From: Novosphingobium sp. JCM 18896
Lineage (GTDB): Bacteria > Pseudomonadota > Alphaproteobacteria > Sphingomonadales > Sphingomonadaceae
DNA: 64,000 nt
NCBI RefSeq assembly: GCF_025938095.1
Contig: NZ_JAPCZF010000002.1
Span: 248,001-312,000 of the forward strand
Reading direction: 5' to 3'
The position numbers and the translations under genes were made by a program. Shown here one piece after another: positions 1-8,025 of this stretch (position 1 is the first letter of the stretch; the number at the start of each line of letters is the position of its first letter). The notes under the pieces are model-generated. The model saw nothing but the letters and a program-made list of their open reading frames with translations. It had not been told where the DNA came from and made no database searches.

Positions 1-827
1 CCTCGGCGCGCGAAAGCTACGACAAGCAGGGCGTGGTCCGCAGCGAGACCGAACAGCAGTCGCAGACCTCGACCGCCCAGCCGGCGGCCGGTGTCCCCGG
101 CGTGCTCTCGAACACGCCGCCTCCGCCGACCACGGCCCAGGCCGCACCGCCGCAGGGCACCCAGCCCGCCCCCGGTGCGCCGACGCCGCAGAGCTCGGAC
201 TCGAGCACGACGCGCAATTACGAACTGGGCCGCGAAGTCGCCGTCGCCAACACGACGCCGGGCAAGGTCAAGCGCATCTCGGTCGCCGTCGCGCTCAGCG
301 CCAAGGCGATGAAGAACGGCAAGGCCGCCGACATCGACCAGATCAAGCAGCTGGTCAGCGCCGCGGTTGGTGCCGACCAGGCGCGCGGTGATCAGGTTGC
401 GGTCATCACCCGCAGCTTCGAGAACGTACCCGACGTTCCGACGCCGTTCTACGAAGCGCCGTGGTTCGCCACGGTGGTGCGCAACGTCGTCGCGCTGATC
501 GCCGTCCTCCTCGTCCTGCTGCTGGGCGTCCGCCCGCTGATCAAGGCGCTGAAGCGCGAGCCCGCCGCCGGCGGCGCGAACGCCGGCGCGGCCGGGGCTG
601 CCGGTGAGGCCGCGGAGGGAAACGTTGAACTGGCGGAAGCCGATCCGATCCCCGCCGCACTTCCCGCCGAAGCCATGATCGATGCCGAAACCGGTGTGGT
701 CGATCCCGAACTGCTGAGCCAGCAGGTCGGCCTCGCCCAGCGCATCGTCGCCGAAAAGCCCGAGAGCGCGGTCGTCGCGCTTCGCCAGATGCTCAACCCG
801 CCCGCTGCTGAGGCTGCCGCACAATGA
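1..827 (+). CDS. fliF: Flagellar MS-ring protein FliF, C-terminal part (5' end outside window)
   Basis: FliF forms the inner-membrane MS ring on which the rotor and export apparatus assemble. The reading frame is open from base 3, so the gene begins upstream; the GTG at 33 is internal. Visible are the last part of the periplasmic ring-building domain (YDKQGVVRSE), a low-complexity Pro/Ala/Gln stretch, a second transmembrane segment at about 470-535, and a cytoplasmic tail. The tail ends in the helix region (LAQRIVAEKPESAV...LRQML) that binds FliG in this family. It overlaps fliG by ATGA. The identification rests on the tail, the transmembrane position and the gene order. Confidence 0.93.
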   Translation, partial: SARESYDKQGVVRSETEQQSQTSTAQPAAGVPGVLSNTPPPPTTAQAAPPQGTQPAPGAPTPQSSDSSTTRNYELGREVAVANTTPGKVKRISVAVALSAKAMKNGKAADIDQIKQLVSAAVGADQARGDQVAVITRSFENVPDVPTPFYEAPWFATVVRNVVALIAVLLVLLLGVRPLIKALKREPAAGGANAGAAGAAGEAAEGNVELAEADPIPAALPAEAMIDAETGVVDPELLSQQVGLAQRIVAEKPESAVVALRQMLNPPAAEAAAQ

Positions 828-1852
828 ACGCCGAAACCTCCATCCCCTTCGATGACGCCGATCGCGCCGCGGTCATGGTGATGTTGCTCGAGGACGATCA
901 GGCCGCGACGATCCTGTCGCAGCTCGAACCGCACGAGCTGCGTCTGCTCGGCGAGAAGATGTGCGCGCTGGGCGAGATCCAGCCCGAGGTGATCGCCCAC
1001 GCCATCGCCAACTTCGTCGATCGCACCGAGAAGATGGGCATGATCGTCCACGATCGCGTCGGTCACGTGCGCTCGCTGATGACGCGCGCGGTGGGCGAGA
1101 TCAAGGCCGACGGCCTGATGGAACGCATCCAGCCGACGCCCGAACGCGCGCCCAACCTCGAGCTCGCGCGCTGGCTGACGCCGAAGTCGCTGATGCCGCT
1201 GGTCAAGGGCGAGCATCCGCAGGCGATCGCCGTGCTGCTGGTCCAGCTCGATCCCGAGGTCGCGGCCGAAGTGCTCCACTCGCTGCCGACCGAAATCCAG
1301 CCCGAGGTGGTGCATCGCATCGCCACGCTGGGCCCGGTCTCGCCCGAGGCGCTGCAGATGCTCGAAGAGCTGCTGACCCGCAAGATCGGCGAATGCCACG
1401 GCGGTGCCGGTGCGGCGCTCACCATGGGCGGTGCCAAGGAAGCCGCGGACATCATCAACAATGCGGGCAAGGCGATGGAAAAGCGCGTCATGCCCGAGAT
1501 CACCAAGCTCGACAAAATCCTCGCCAAGGAAATCGAGAGCGAGATGTTCAAGTTCGAGCACCTCTTCGTGCTCAACGCGCAGGCGATGGGTTCGCTGCTG
1601 CGCGAGGTCGACAACGACTCGCTGATCGACGCGCTCAAGGGCATCTCGGAAGAGGAACGCGAAGTGTTCTTCGCCGCCATGTCGAGCCGCGCGGCCGACG
1701 GCGTCAAGGACGAGATCGCCGCACGCGGCCGCACCAAGCTGGCCGACGTGGTCGCGGCACAGAAGGCGATCGTCGCGATCGCCCGCCGCCTCTCGGCCGA
1801 AGGCACGATCGTGTTCGGTGTTGGTGGTGGTGGCGACGACGAATATGTCTGA
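824..1852 (+). CDS. fliG: Flagellar motor switch protein FliG
   Basis: FliG is the C-ring protein that receives torque from the stator and links FliF to FliM. At 342 residues it has normal length. The middle domain has the EHPQ motif (KGEHPQAIAVLL), and the MFxF-type hinge is present (EMFKF). In the C-terminal torque helix the charged positions known from E. coli (K264, R281, D288, D289, R297) read K, R, D, E, K here, so charge is kept. The usual LDDR segment before LLREVD reads LNAQ, a local divergence. The start codon overlaps the fliF stop and the gene overlaps fliH by 8 nt, which fits translational coupling. Confidence 0.97.
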   Translation: MNAETSIPFDDADRAAVMVMLLEDDQAATILSQLEPHELRLLGEKMCALGEIQPEVIAHAIANFVDRTEKMGMIVHDRVGHVRSLMTRAVGEIKADGLMERIQPTPERAPNLELARWLTPKSLMPLVKGEHPQAIAVLLVQLDPEVAAEVLHSLPTEIQPEVVHRIATLGPVSPEALQMLEELLTRKIGECHGGAGAALTMGGAKEAADIINNAGKAMEKRVMPEITKLDKILAKEIESEMFKFEHLFVLNAQAMGSLLREVDNDSLIDALKGISEEEREVFFAAMSSRAADGVKDEIAARGRTKLADVVAAQKAIVAIARRLSAEGTIVFGVGGGGDDEYV

Positions 1853-2462
1853 CGGCCAGTTCACGGCAGGCCTGTCCTTCGGGACGGTCTCGAGCGGCAG
1901 CGGCTTCCGCAGCGACGCGCGCTTCGTCTCGCTCGGCGGCGGTGCGGCTTATGCCGCGCCCGAACCGCAGGTCGAACAGCATTTCGAGGCCGAGGATCCC
2001 GTCGCGGTCGCTTTCGCCGAAGGCTATGCCGCCGGCGCCGCCGAGGCGCAGGCGATCGCCGCGCAGCAGGCCACCGCTGATGCCGAGGCTGCCGAAGGCC
2101 TCGCGCTCGCGTTCGCCCGGCTCGACGGCGAGCTCGCCGAAGAGCTGCGCCAGAAGCTGCGCACCACCGTCGCTGCGCTGTGCGAAGCCGCCCTGGCGCC
2201 GCTGGCGATCGACGAGGACGCGCTGATCCACCGCATCGAACGTGCGGTCGCGCTGTTCTCGCGCGCCGACGACGAACGCGTGATCCGCCTGCACCCCGAA
2301 GACATCGCGCTGATCAGCCAGCGCTTCGCCGAGGAATGGCACGTCGTGCCCGACGGCGCGCTCGAGCGCGGCGCGATCCGCGTCGAGACCGCCACCGGCG
2401 GCGTCGAGGACAGCCCCGAGCTCTGGCGCCGCGCGATCGAGGAGGCCATGCGTCAGTGCTGA
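1845..2462 (+). CDS. fliH: Flagellar export ATPase regulator FliH
   Basis: A 205-residue protein in the fliH position. FliH forms a dimeric peripheral stalk that holds and inhibits the ATPase FliI and docks it to the C-ring. The sequence shows an Ala/Glu-rich central region with many A/E/Q residues (roughly residues 50-90), followed by the conserved C-terminal domain with the HPEDIALI motif (FliH/YscL 'hP.d...i' signature). The ATG at 1845 is chosen over an in-frame upstream codon at 1818 because it starts MSDGQF after the Val-rich fliG tail. It overlaps fliG by 8 nt and fliI by 7 nt. Confidence 0.9.
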   Translation: MSDGQFTAGLSFGTVSSGSGFRSDARFVSLGGGAAYAAPEPQVEQHFEAEDPVAVAFAEGYAAGAAEAQAIAAQQATADAEAAEGLALAFARLDGELAEELRQKLRTTVAALCEAALAPLAIDEDALIHRIERAVALFSRADDERVIRLHPEDIALISQRFAEEWHVVPDGALERGAIRVETATGGVEDSPELWRRAIEEAMRQC

Positions 2463-3778
2463 ACCTTTTCGACCCCATTCTTGACGATCTTTCTGCCAAT
2501 TCGGTTAGTTTGGCGCCGCGCCGCTATGGCCTGGTCGTCGCTTGCGACAACGGGCTGCTCGAAGTCAGCGGCCTGTCGGTGCCGGTCGGCTCGATCTGCC
2601 GCGTGCTGCAGGGGTCGACCGAAACGCTCTCGGCCGAAGTCATCGGCTTCCGCAACGGCCGCACCCTGATGATGCTGCTCGGCGATTCGGTCCTGCTGCG
2701 CCCCGGCGCGCGGGTCCGTCCCGAGGGCCGGCCGGGCATGCTGCCCGTCGGCGAGGCCTTTCTCGGCCGCGCGGTCGACGGCGAAGGCCAGCCGATCGAC
2801 GGCCTCGGCCCGATCCACAGCCGCATGGAATGGCCTTCGGGCGGTATCCGCACGGGCGCGCTCGATCGCAGCCCGGTGCGCTACAGCTTCGACGTCGGCA
2901 TCCGCGCGCTCAACGCCATGACCACTTTCGGCGTCGGCCAGCGTATCGGCATCATGGCCGGCTCTGGTGTCGGCAAGTCGGTCCTGCTCGACATGATCGC
3001 GCACGGCGCCGAAGCCGAGATCGTCGTCGTCGGCCTGATCGGCGAGCGCGCGCGCGAAGTCTCGGACTTCGTCGAGAAGCACATGAACACGAGCAAGCGG
3101 CACCGCACGGTCGTCGTCGCGGTGCCCGCCGATCACGCCCCCAACCTGCGCCTGCGCGGCGCCATGCTCGCCACGTCGATGGCCGAATATTTCCGCGCCC
3201 AGGGCAAGAAGGTGCTGCTGATCCTCGACAGCCTGACCCGCTGCGCCCATGCCGCGCGCGAGATCGGCCTGCTGCTGGGCGAGCCCGGCGCCGCCCGCGG
3301 CTATCCGCCTTCGGCCCTCGCCATGATCACCAAGCTGGTCGAGCGCGCGGGCAATTCGGCCGCTTCGGGCGGTTCGATCACCGGGCTCTATACCGTGCTC
3401 GCCGACGGCGACAGCCAGGACGACCCCGTGGTCGACACCGCGCGTTCGATCCTCGACGGCCATATCGTCCTCTCGCGCGATCTCGCGCAGCGCGGGCAAT
3501 ATCCGGCCATCGACATCGCCGCCTCGCTGAGCCGCGTGATGAACGACATCGTCGCGCCCGAGCACGAGAAGCTGGCGCGCCAGTTCCGTGCGCTCGTCGC
3601 CAATTACGAGGCCAACCGCGATCTCGTGCTGATGGGCGCTTACCGCCAGGGCGCCGACGCGCAGCTCGACCGCGCGATCGCCATGCACGAGCAGCTCGTC
3701 GCCTTCCTCTGCCAGGCGCGCGGCGAAGTCATCGGGCTCGATGACTGCGTCGTCCAGCTCAAGGCGCTGTTGCAGTAA
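2456..3778 (+). CDS. fliI: Flagellum-specific export ATPase FliI
   Basis: FliI is the hexameric F1-beta-like ATPase of the flagellar type III export apparatus. A GTG start at 2456 gives 440 residues, typical for the family, and is preceded by GAGGAGG at 2439-2445 (10-nt spacer). Walker A GSGVGKS lies at about residues 169-175. The catalytic Glu stretch is LIGERAREV (about 194-202) and Walker B is LLILD (254-258). The frame is open about 92 codons further upstream, but that part is the shadow of fliH. The gene overlaps fliH by 7 nt and shares one base with fliJ (TAATG). Confidence 0.97.
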   Translation: MLNLFDPILDDLSANSVSLAPRRYGLVVACDNGLLEVSGLSVPVGSICRVLQGSTETLSAEVIGFRNGRTLMMLLGDSVLLRPGARVRPEGRPGMLPVGEAFLGRAVDGEGQPIDGLGPIHSRMEWPSGGIRTGALDRSPVRYSFDVGIRALNAMTTFGVGQRIGIMAGSGVGKSVLLDMIAHGAEAEIVVVGLIGERAREVSDFVEKHMNTSKRHRTVVVAVPADHAPNLRLRGAMLATSMAEYFRAQGKKVLLILDSLTRCAHAAREIGLLLGEPGAARGYPPSALAMITKLVERAGNSAASGGSITGLYTVLADGDSQDDPVVDTARSILDGHIVLSRDLAQRGQYPAIDIAASLSRVMNDIVAPEHEKLARQFRALVANYEANRDLVLMGAYRQGADAQLDRAIAMHEQLVAFLCQARGEVIGLDDCVVQLKALLQ

Positions 3779-4203
3779 TGAAGGCCGAACGCGACCGGCT
3801 GAAGCGGCTCAACCGCCTCGAACGCGTGCGCGCCATCGCCAAGCAGACCGCGGCGGCCGAAGCCGCGGCGGCCGAAGGCACGCTCGCGCAGCTGGAATCG
3901 CTGGCCGAGCGCACGCGCGCGATGGCCGCCGAATATGCCAATCGCACCGGCGTGCGCGACGCGGCCTCGCTTCAGGCGGCTAATTCCTTCGCGCGCGGGC
4001 TCGAGGGCATCTCGCGCAATACCAGCAACGACGCGGACACCGCGCGCCGCATCGCCGACGTCAAGATGCAGGAGCTGAGCCAGGCCGAACGCCGCCGCGC
4101 CGTCGTCGAAGAGCGCGCCGCGGCACAGGCCCGGATTATCGCCAAGGGCAGCGTAGCGCCGGTTCTCAGCGGCAAAAGGAAATCTGGCACGGGTCTTGAA
4201 TAG
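3778..4203 (+). CDS. fliJ: Flagellar export chaperone/stalk protein FliJ
   Basis: A 141-residue, highly charged, Ala/Glu/Arg-rich protein predicted to be almost entirely helical. It matches FliJ, the small antiparallel coiled coil that inserts into the FliI ring and recruits chaperones. Sequence identity of FliJ is low across bacteria, so the call depends strongly on its position between fliI and fliK, its length and its coiled-coil composition. Its start shares a base with the fliI stop. Its last 20 bases contain a sigma-54-like promoter element for fliK. Confidence 0.85.
   Translation: MKAERDRLKRLNRLERVRAIAKQTAAAEAAAAEGTLAQLESLAERTRAMAAEYANRTGVRDAASLQAANSFARGLEGISRNTSNDADTARRIADVKMQELSQAERRRAVVEERAAAQARIIAKGSVAPVLSGKRKSGTGLE
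4185..4199 (+). promoter_or_regulatory. Candidate sigma-54 (-24/-12) promoter upstream of fliK
   Basis: TGGCACG at 4185-4191, four bases, then TTGA at 4196-4199. The consensus is TGGCACG-N4-TTGC(A/T), so only the C of the -12 GC is missed. It lies in the last codons of fliJ, with the -12 element about 37 nt before the fliK start. Sigma-54 control of mid-class flagellar genes is established in Caulobacter; its use here is inferred. Confidence 0.45.
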
Positions 4204-4235
4204 TATCCTGCACCTAGTGCGAGGAAATGACCCCG

Positions 4236-5864
4236 ATGATCCAGACTGCCGCCCCGTCCGCCTCCAGCAACATCTCGATCGCTTCGGTGATCCAGGCGGC
4301 GCCGGCTGACGACACCGCGGCTTCCGGGGACTTTGCCGCACTCCTCGACTCCAAGGCGGCCCCCGATGCCGAAGGCACCGCCGATCCGGCGACCGCGATG
4401 CAGGCGGCACTGGGCCTGCAGATCCGGCAGACGGCCGGCAGCGCTGCCGGCAAGAAGTTGCCGGGCGAGATTGCCGATGCTGCCGCCGCCCTGGCCGACG
4501 CCGCCGCGAAGATCGGCGACGGCAGCGGTGAGGACGGCGAGGCCACGACCGATGCCGCGCTGACCGTACCCACCGCCGACATCCTGCTGCCCGGTCTGGT
4601 CGTGCCCGTCGCGATCCAGCTGCCGCAGACCCCGACCCTGCCGCCCGCCGCCACCGGCGACGCGCTGGGCCAGGCCGCCGCCAAGGCGATGCCCACCCTG
4701 CCGATGACCAGCCAGCCGGCGATCGCCGCCGCGCTCGCGCTGCAAACCGAAACCACCAAGGCTGCCGGACAACCGCAGACCGCGCCGACGGTAACGCTCG
4801 ACCCGGCCGCCGCCGCGGCAGCCCAAGCCGATCCGGCTCTGGCGAAGATGGCCGCCGATGCCGCCGCGCAGCAGGCGACCACCGCCACCGCAGCAACGAC
4901 GCCGACCGCCACCACGGTCTCGACCGCCGCCGCGCTCGCGCAACAGGTCAATGGTCAGGTCAACGGCCAGGCCAATGGTCAGACCACCGCGCCCGACGGC
5001 ACGCCGAAGACCGCCGAAGGCCTGCGCACCGGTAGCCAGCCGGCGACCAAGACGACCGGCGAGCAGCCCTCCACGCTCGCAACGCTGACCACGAATCAGC
5101 AGATGCAGGCGCAGGCCCAGAAGACCACGGAGCCGACCGTCGAGCCGACCGCGAGCGCCAATGGCGACGCGAGCCCCGCGCCGCAGGTCCAGGCGAAGAC
5201 GCCCTCGGTCGACGTGACCGCCGAAACCGCGCTGCAGGGCGAAAGCAAGAAGTCCGATTCACGCCTGGCCGCCACGGCCGACGCCGAGACGCCGACGATC
5301 TCGCCCGCCACCACCACGGCCCCGACCGTGCTCGCGGCTCAAGACGGCCAGTCGCTGTCGCAGACCGTCGCTTCGGTCACCACCGCGCCGGCCACGGCCG
5401 TTCAGTCCGGCCATGATTTCGCGAAGCTGGTCGACCGCCTGGTCGAGGCGCGCGAGGCCGCGAACCCCGGCACGGTCCACGCTTCGCTCAACCACGCCGA
5501 ATTCGGCCAGGTCTCGCTGCGCATCGATCAGGATTCGAAGGGCATGTCGGTGACCATGAGCAGCGCCGATCCGGACTTCGCCAACGCGGTCCAGGCCACG
5601 GCCGCCTCGGCCCAGTCGCAGACTTCGAGCGACGATCGCCAGAATCAGCAGCGCCAGGACGCGCAGCGTCAGGATACCGGAAGCCAGCTCCAGCAGCAGG
5701 GCGCCAGCCTGACCGGCCAGTCGCAGTCGCAGACTTTCGGCCAGGGCGGTGAACGCGACGGCCGCAACGCCGCGTTCCAGGGAGAAACCCCGAACGCCCG
5801 CGCTAACCAGAAATCAACCATAATCGAAGATAATGCTGACACGCGCAGTGGCATCTACGCCTGA
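4236..5864 (+). CDS. fliK: Flagellar hook-length control protein FliK
   Basis: FliK is the secreted molecular ruler that switches export from hook to filament substrates. The protein is about 542 residues, with a long Ala/Thr/Pro/Gln-rich N-terminal and central region and a conserved C-terminal domain at about residues 390-460 (LNHAEFGQVSLRID...MSVTMSS). That domain resembles the FliK 'L.P..LG.v.v.i' fold. A Gln-rich tail follows. The ATG at 4236 is preferred because GAGGA (4221-4225) is 10 nt upstream; the ATG at 4227 has only a 1-nt spacer. The gap to fliJ carries a sigma-54-like element. Confidence 0.88.
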   Translation: MIQTAAPSASSNISIASVIQAAPADDTAASGDFAALLDSKAAPDAEGTADPATAMQAALGLQIRQTAGSAAGKKLPGEIADAAAALADAAAKIGDGSGEDGEATTDAALTVPTADILLPGLVVPVAIQLPQTPTLPPAATGDALGQAAAKAMPTLPMTSQPAIAAALALQTETTKAAGQPQTAPTVTLDPAAAAAAQADPALAKMAADAAAQQATTATAATTPTATTVSTAAALAQQVNGQVNGQANGQTTAPDGTPKTAEGLRTGSQPATKTTGEQPSTLATLTTNQQMQAQAQKTTEPTVEPTASANGDASPAPQVQAKTPSVDVTAETALQGESKKSDSRLAATADAETPTISPATTTAPTVLAAQDGQSLSQTVASVTTAPATAVQSGHDFAKLVDRLVEAREAANPGTVHASLNHAEFGQVSLRIDQDSKGMSVTMSSADPDFANAVQATAASAQSQTSSDDRQNQQRQDAQRQDTGSQLQQQGASLTGQSQSQTFGQGGERDGRNAAFQGETPNARANQKSTIIEDNADTRSGIYA

Positions 5865-5904
5865 CGCAAAATCCGGCCCTGAGATCCAGCGCTAGAGGAA
5901 GACA

Positions 5905-6510
5905 ATGAGCAGCGATAAACCCGAAAAGGAAGCCAAGCCCAAGAAGGGCGGCGGCATGATGATGAAGGTGATCATGGGCGTGGCGCTTCTCGGCGTCGGC
6001 GGCGGTGGTGCCTTCGGTCTGATGGCCGCGGGCGTCATCGGTGGCGGTGACCATCACGAGGAAAAGAAGGAAGACAACAAGCCCAAGCTGATCAAGAAGG
6101 GCGAAGTCGATCCTTTCGAGGTCAAGAGCGGCGACGCCAAGGAAGGCGAGGGCGGCGGTGCTCCCGAGGTCGAGGGCGAAGGCGGCAGCGAATATCGCAC
6201 CGCCTATTACAGCTTCGCCGAGGAATTCACCTCGAACCTCAAGCAGTCGGACTCGCTGGTCCAGGTCTCGCTGGCCTGCTCGACCCGCCGCGACGGCCGC
6301 GTCCTGATGTGGATCAAGAAGCACGAACTGGCGATTCGCTCGTCGCTGCTCGAAGTCCTGGCCGATACGCCCGAAGAGGACGTGACGACGATGGAAGGCA
6401 AGGATCGCCTGCAGAAGCGGATGACCGCGGCGATCAACAAGGTCCTCAACCAGACCGAAGGGTTTGGCGGGGTCGACGCCGTCTACTTCAAGTCCTTCAT
6501 CATTCAGTGA
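5905..6510 (+). CDS. fliL: Flagellar basal body-associated protein FliL
   Basis: FliL is a single-pass inner-membrane protein that rings the stator and supports torque. The 201-residue protein has a short Lys-rich cytoplasmic start, one Gly/Ala-rich transmembrane helix at about residues 21-48, an acidic/Lys linker (EKKEDNKPK...), and a periplasmic stomatin-like C-terminal domain (about 95-201). The domain ends in VDAVYFKSFIIQ, a typical FliL terminus. AGAGGAAG precedes the ATG. It sits between fliK and fliM as in other alphaproteobacteria. Confidence 0.92.
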   Translation: MSSDKPEKEAKPKKGGGMMMKVIMGVALLGVGGGGAFGLMAAGVIGGGDHHEEKKEDNKPKLIKKGEVDPFEVKSGDAKEGEGGGAPEVEGEGGSEYRTAYYSFAEEFTSNLKQSDSLVQVSLACSTRRDGRVLMWIKKHELAIRSSLLEVLADTPEEDVTTMEGKDRLQKRMTAAINKVLNQTEGFGGVDAVYFKSFIIQ

Positions 6511-6521
6511 TTTGAGAGCAG

Positions 6522-7415
6522 ATGAAGCCTGAGCGCGCCTTTGTTGCCGACCGAGTGGCGGCCCAACACTGCCCGGAGCTGCTGCGTTCGCAGGACGCCG
6601 CGCCGGTCCAGCTCGCCCCCGCGCTGACGCGCCTGGGCGACGGGCTCGCGCGCGTGCTTTCTGCCGCGCTGGCGCCGCTCTCGGCCGGTGAACCGCCGCT
6701 GGTGCGCAGCACCGCGCCGCGCGAATGCACGATTGCCGAGCTCGGCGATTCGATCGCCCCGCTCGCCGCCAACAGCCTGCTCACCCTGGGCACGCCCGAC
6801 ATGCCGGCGCTCGCCTCGCTCGACGCCGAAGCCGTGCTGCGCATGGTCGATCGCGCCTTCGGCGGCCGCGGCGTGGCCCCCTCGCCGCTGCCCACCGCCT
6901 TCCCGCTTTCGGCCGAACTGATGATCGGCCGGCTCGAAGCCGTGGTCGTCCAGGCCCTCGGCCAGGCGCTCGGCCTCGGCGCCGCGGTCCAGCCGGTGCG
7001 CCGCGACGGCTGCATCAAGCAGCTCGCCGCTTTCGCCGATGGCGAAGAGCTGGGCGTGCTGACGCTCGAAGTCGACGATCCGGGCCGTTCGCCCTGGACC
7101 GTCACCGTCGCGATTCCCCGCACCGCCCTGATCAAGATGTTCGGCGAAGGCGAGTGCGCCGCCCCCAAGGTGGCACGCAGCGGCCTTGCCAACCCGGCCC
7201 ACGAACCGTTCGGCGCGGTGCCGTTGACGATCAGCGCCGTTCTGGTCGACATGCGCATCGGCTTCGCCGAGCTGTCGAATCTCCAGCCCGGTCAGATCAT
7301 CCCCGTGGCTGTGGCGCGCAGCATTCCGCTCAAGGTCGGCGACAAGACCATCGCAACTGGCACGATTGGTGCATTGGATGATCGCGTAGCGGTCCAAGTC
7401 ACTCAGGCTTTCTAA
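6522..7415 (+). CDS. fliM: Flagellar motor switch protein FliM, lacking the N-terminal CheY-binding motif
   Basis: FliM is the C-ring subunit that normally binds phospho-CheY through an N-terminal L(S)QxEIDALL motif. Here the protein has 297 residues, short for the family. It begins MKPERAFVADRVAAQHC with no EID motif visible. The middle domain keeps the family signature as VDRAFGGRG (residues 109-117). The C-terminal SpoA domain (about 225-297, ending GALDDRVAVQVTQAF) is clear. No upstream in-frame start fits, because fliL ends 11 nt before. The 3' end carries a sigma-54-like element for fliN. Confidence 0.88.
   Translation: MKPERAFVADRVAAQHCPELLRSQDAAPVQLAPALTRLGDGLARVLSAALAPLSAGEPPLVRSTAPRECTIAELGDSIAPLAANSLLTLGTPDMPALASLDAEAVLRMVDRAFGGRGVAPSPLPTAFPLSAELMIGRLEAVVVQALGQALGLGAAVQPVRRDGCIKQLAAFADGEELGVLTLEVDDPGRSPWTVTVAIPRTALIKMFGEGECAAPKVARSGLANPAHEPFGAVPLTISAVLVDMRIGFAELSNLQPGQIIPVAVARSIPLKVGDKTIATGTIGALDDRVAVQVTQAF
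7358..7373 (+). promoter_or_regulatory. Candidate sigma-54 (-24/-12) promoter upstream of fliN
   Basis: TGGCACG at 7358-7364, ATTG spacer, then GTGCA at 7369-7373. The diagnostic GG-N10-GC spacing is exact (GG 7359-7360, GC 7371-7372), and the only mismatch is G for the first T of TTGCA. It lies within the last codons of fliM, about 75 nt before fliN. Function is inferred from match quality and position. Confidence 0.5.
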
Positions 7416-7448
7416 AAAGGACCGGTCACAGCAAGAAGGGATTTTGCA

Positions 7449-7727
7449 ATGACCATCCACCCCCGCGGCTTCGATTTCCTCAAGGACGTAGACGTCCGCC
7501 TCTCGGTCGAACTCGGCCGCGTCGACATGAAGCTCAAGGACGTTCTCTCGCTCGGCGAGGAAAGCGTCGTCGTGCTCGACCGCCTGACCGACGAACTTCT
7601 CGACGTCATGGTCAACGGCAAGGCCATCGCCAAGGGCGAGATCGTCGCCCAGGGCAACCGTTTCGGCCTGCGCATCGTCGAACTGGCCGGCGCCAGCGCC
7701 CCCGCACCCGCTCTGGGCGGCGAATAA
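7449..7727 (+). CDS. fliN: Flagellar motor switch protein FliN
   Basis: A 92-residue protein that is almost entirely a SpoA domain (DVDVRLSVELGRVDMKLKDVLSLGEESVVVLDRL...GEIVAQGNRFGLRIVEL). FliN forms the bottom of the C-ring with FliM and docks FliH during export. In some bacteria it also contributes to CheY binding, which matters here because FliM lacks its CheY motif. The 33-nt gap after fliM and the sigma-54-like element before it suggest that fliN and the downstream export genes may have their own transcript. Confidence 0.95.
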   Translation: MTIHPRGFDFLKDVDVRLSVELGRVDMKLKDVLSLGEESVVVLDRLTDELLDVMVNGKAIAKGEIVAQGNRFGLRIVELAGASAPAPALGGE

Positions 7728-7731
7728 GGCC

Positions 7732-8025
7732 GTGCTCTGGTACATTCTGAAGCTTCTCATCCTCCTGCCGCTGATCGCCCTCCTCGCCTGGGGGTGCCTG
7801 AAGCTCGCGCAGAAGATGCAGGAGCGCGCCGGAGCCGGCGGCGGTTCCAAGTCTGTGCGGATCATCGAAACCACGATGCTCTCGCCCACGCTCAAGCTCG
7901 CCGTCATCGAATTCCACGGACGTGAGATCCTGGTCTCCGCCTCGCGCACCGGGCTGACCCGCCTGGCCGAAGCGCCGGCGCGGGCACGACCGGTAGACGT
8001 CACGATCGCGGGAGAGACGGCATGA
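7732..8025 (+). CDS. fliO: Flagellar biosynthesis protein FliO
   Basis: A 97-residue protein with one N-terminal transmembrane helix (LWYILKLLILLPLIALLAWG) and a small cytoplasmic domain (SVRIIETTMLSPTLKLAVIEFHGREILV). This layout matches FliO, the assembly factor for the FliP pore. It starts with GTG 4 nt after fliN stops, and its end overlaps fliP by ATGA. FliO is weakly conserved, so position and topology carry the call. Confidence 0.85.
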   Translation: MLWYILKLLILLPLIALLAWGCLKLAQKMQERAGAGGGSKSVRIIETTMLSPTLKLAVIEFHGREILVSASRTGLTRLAEAPARARPVDVTIAGETA

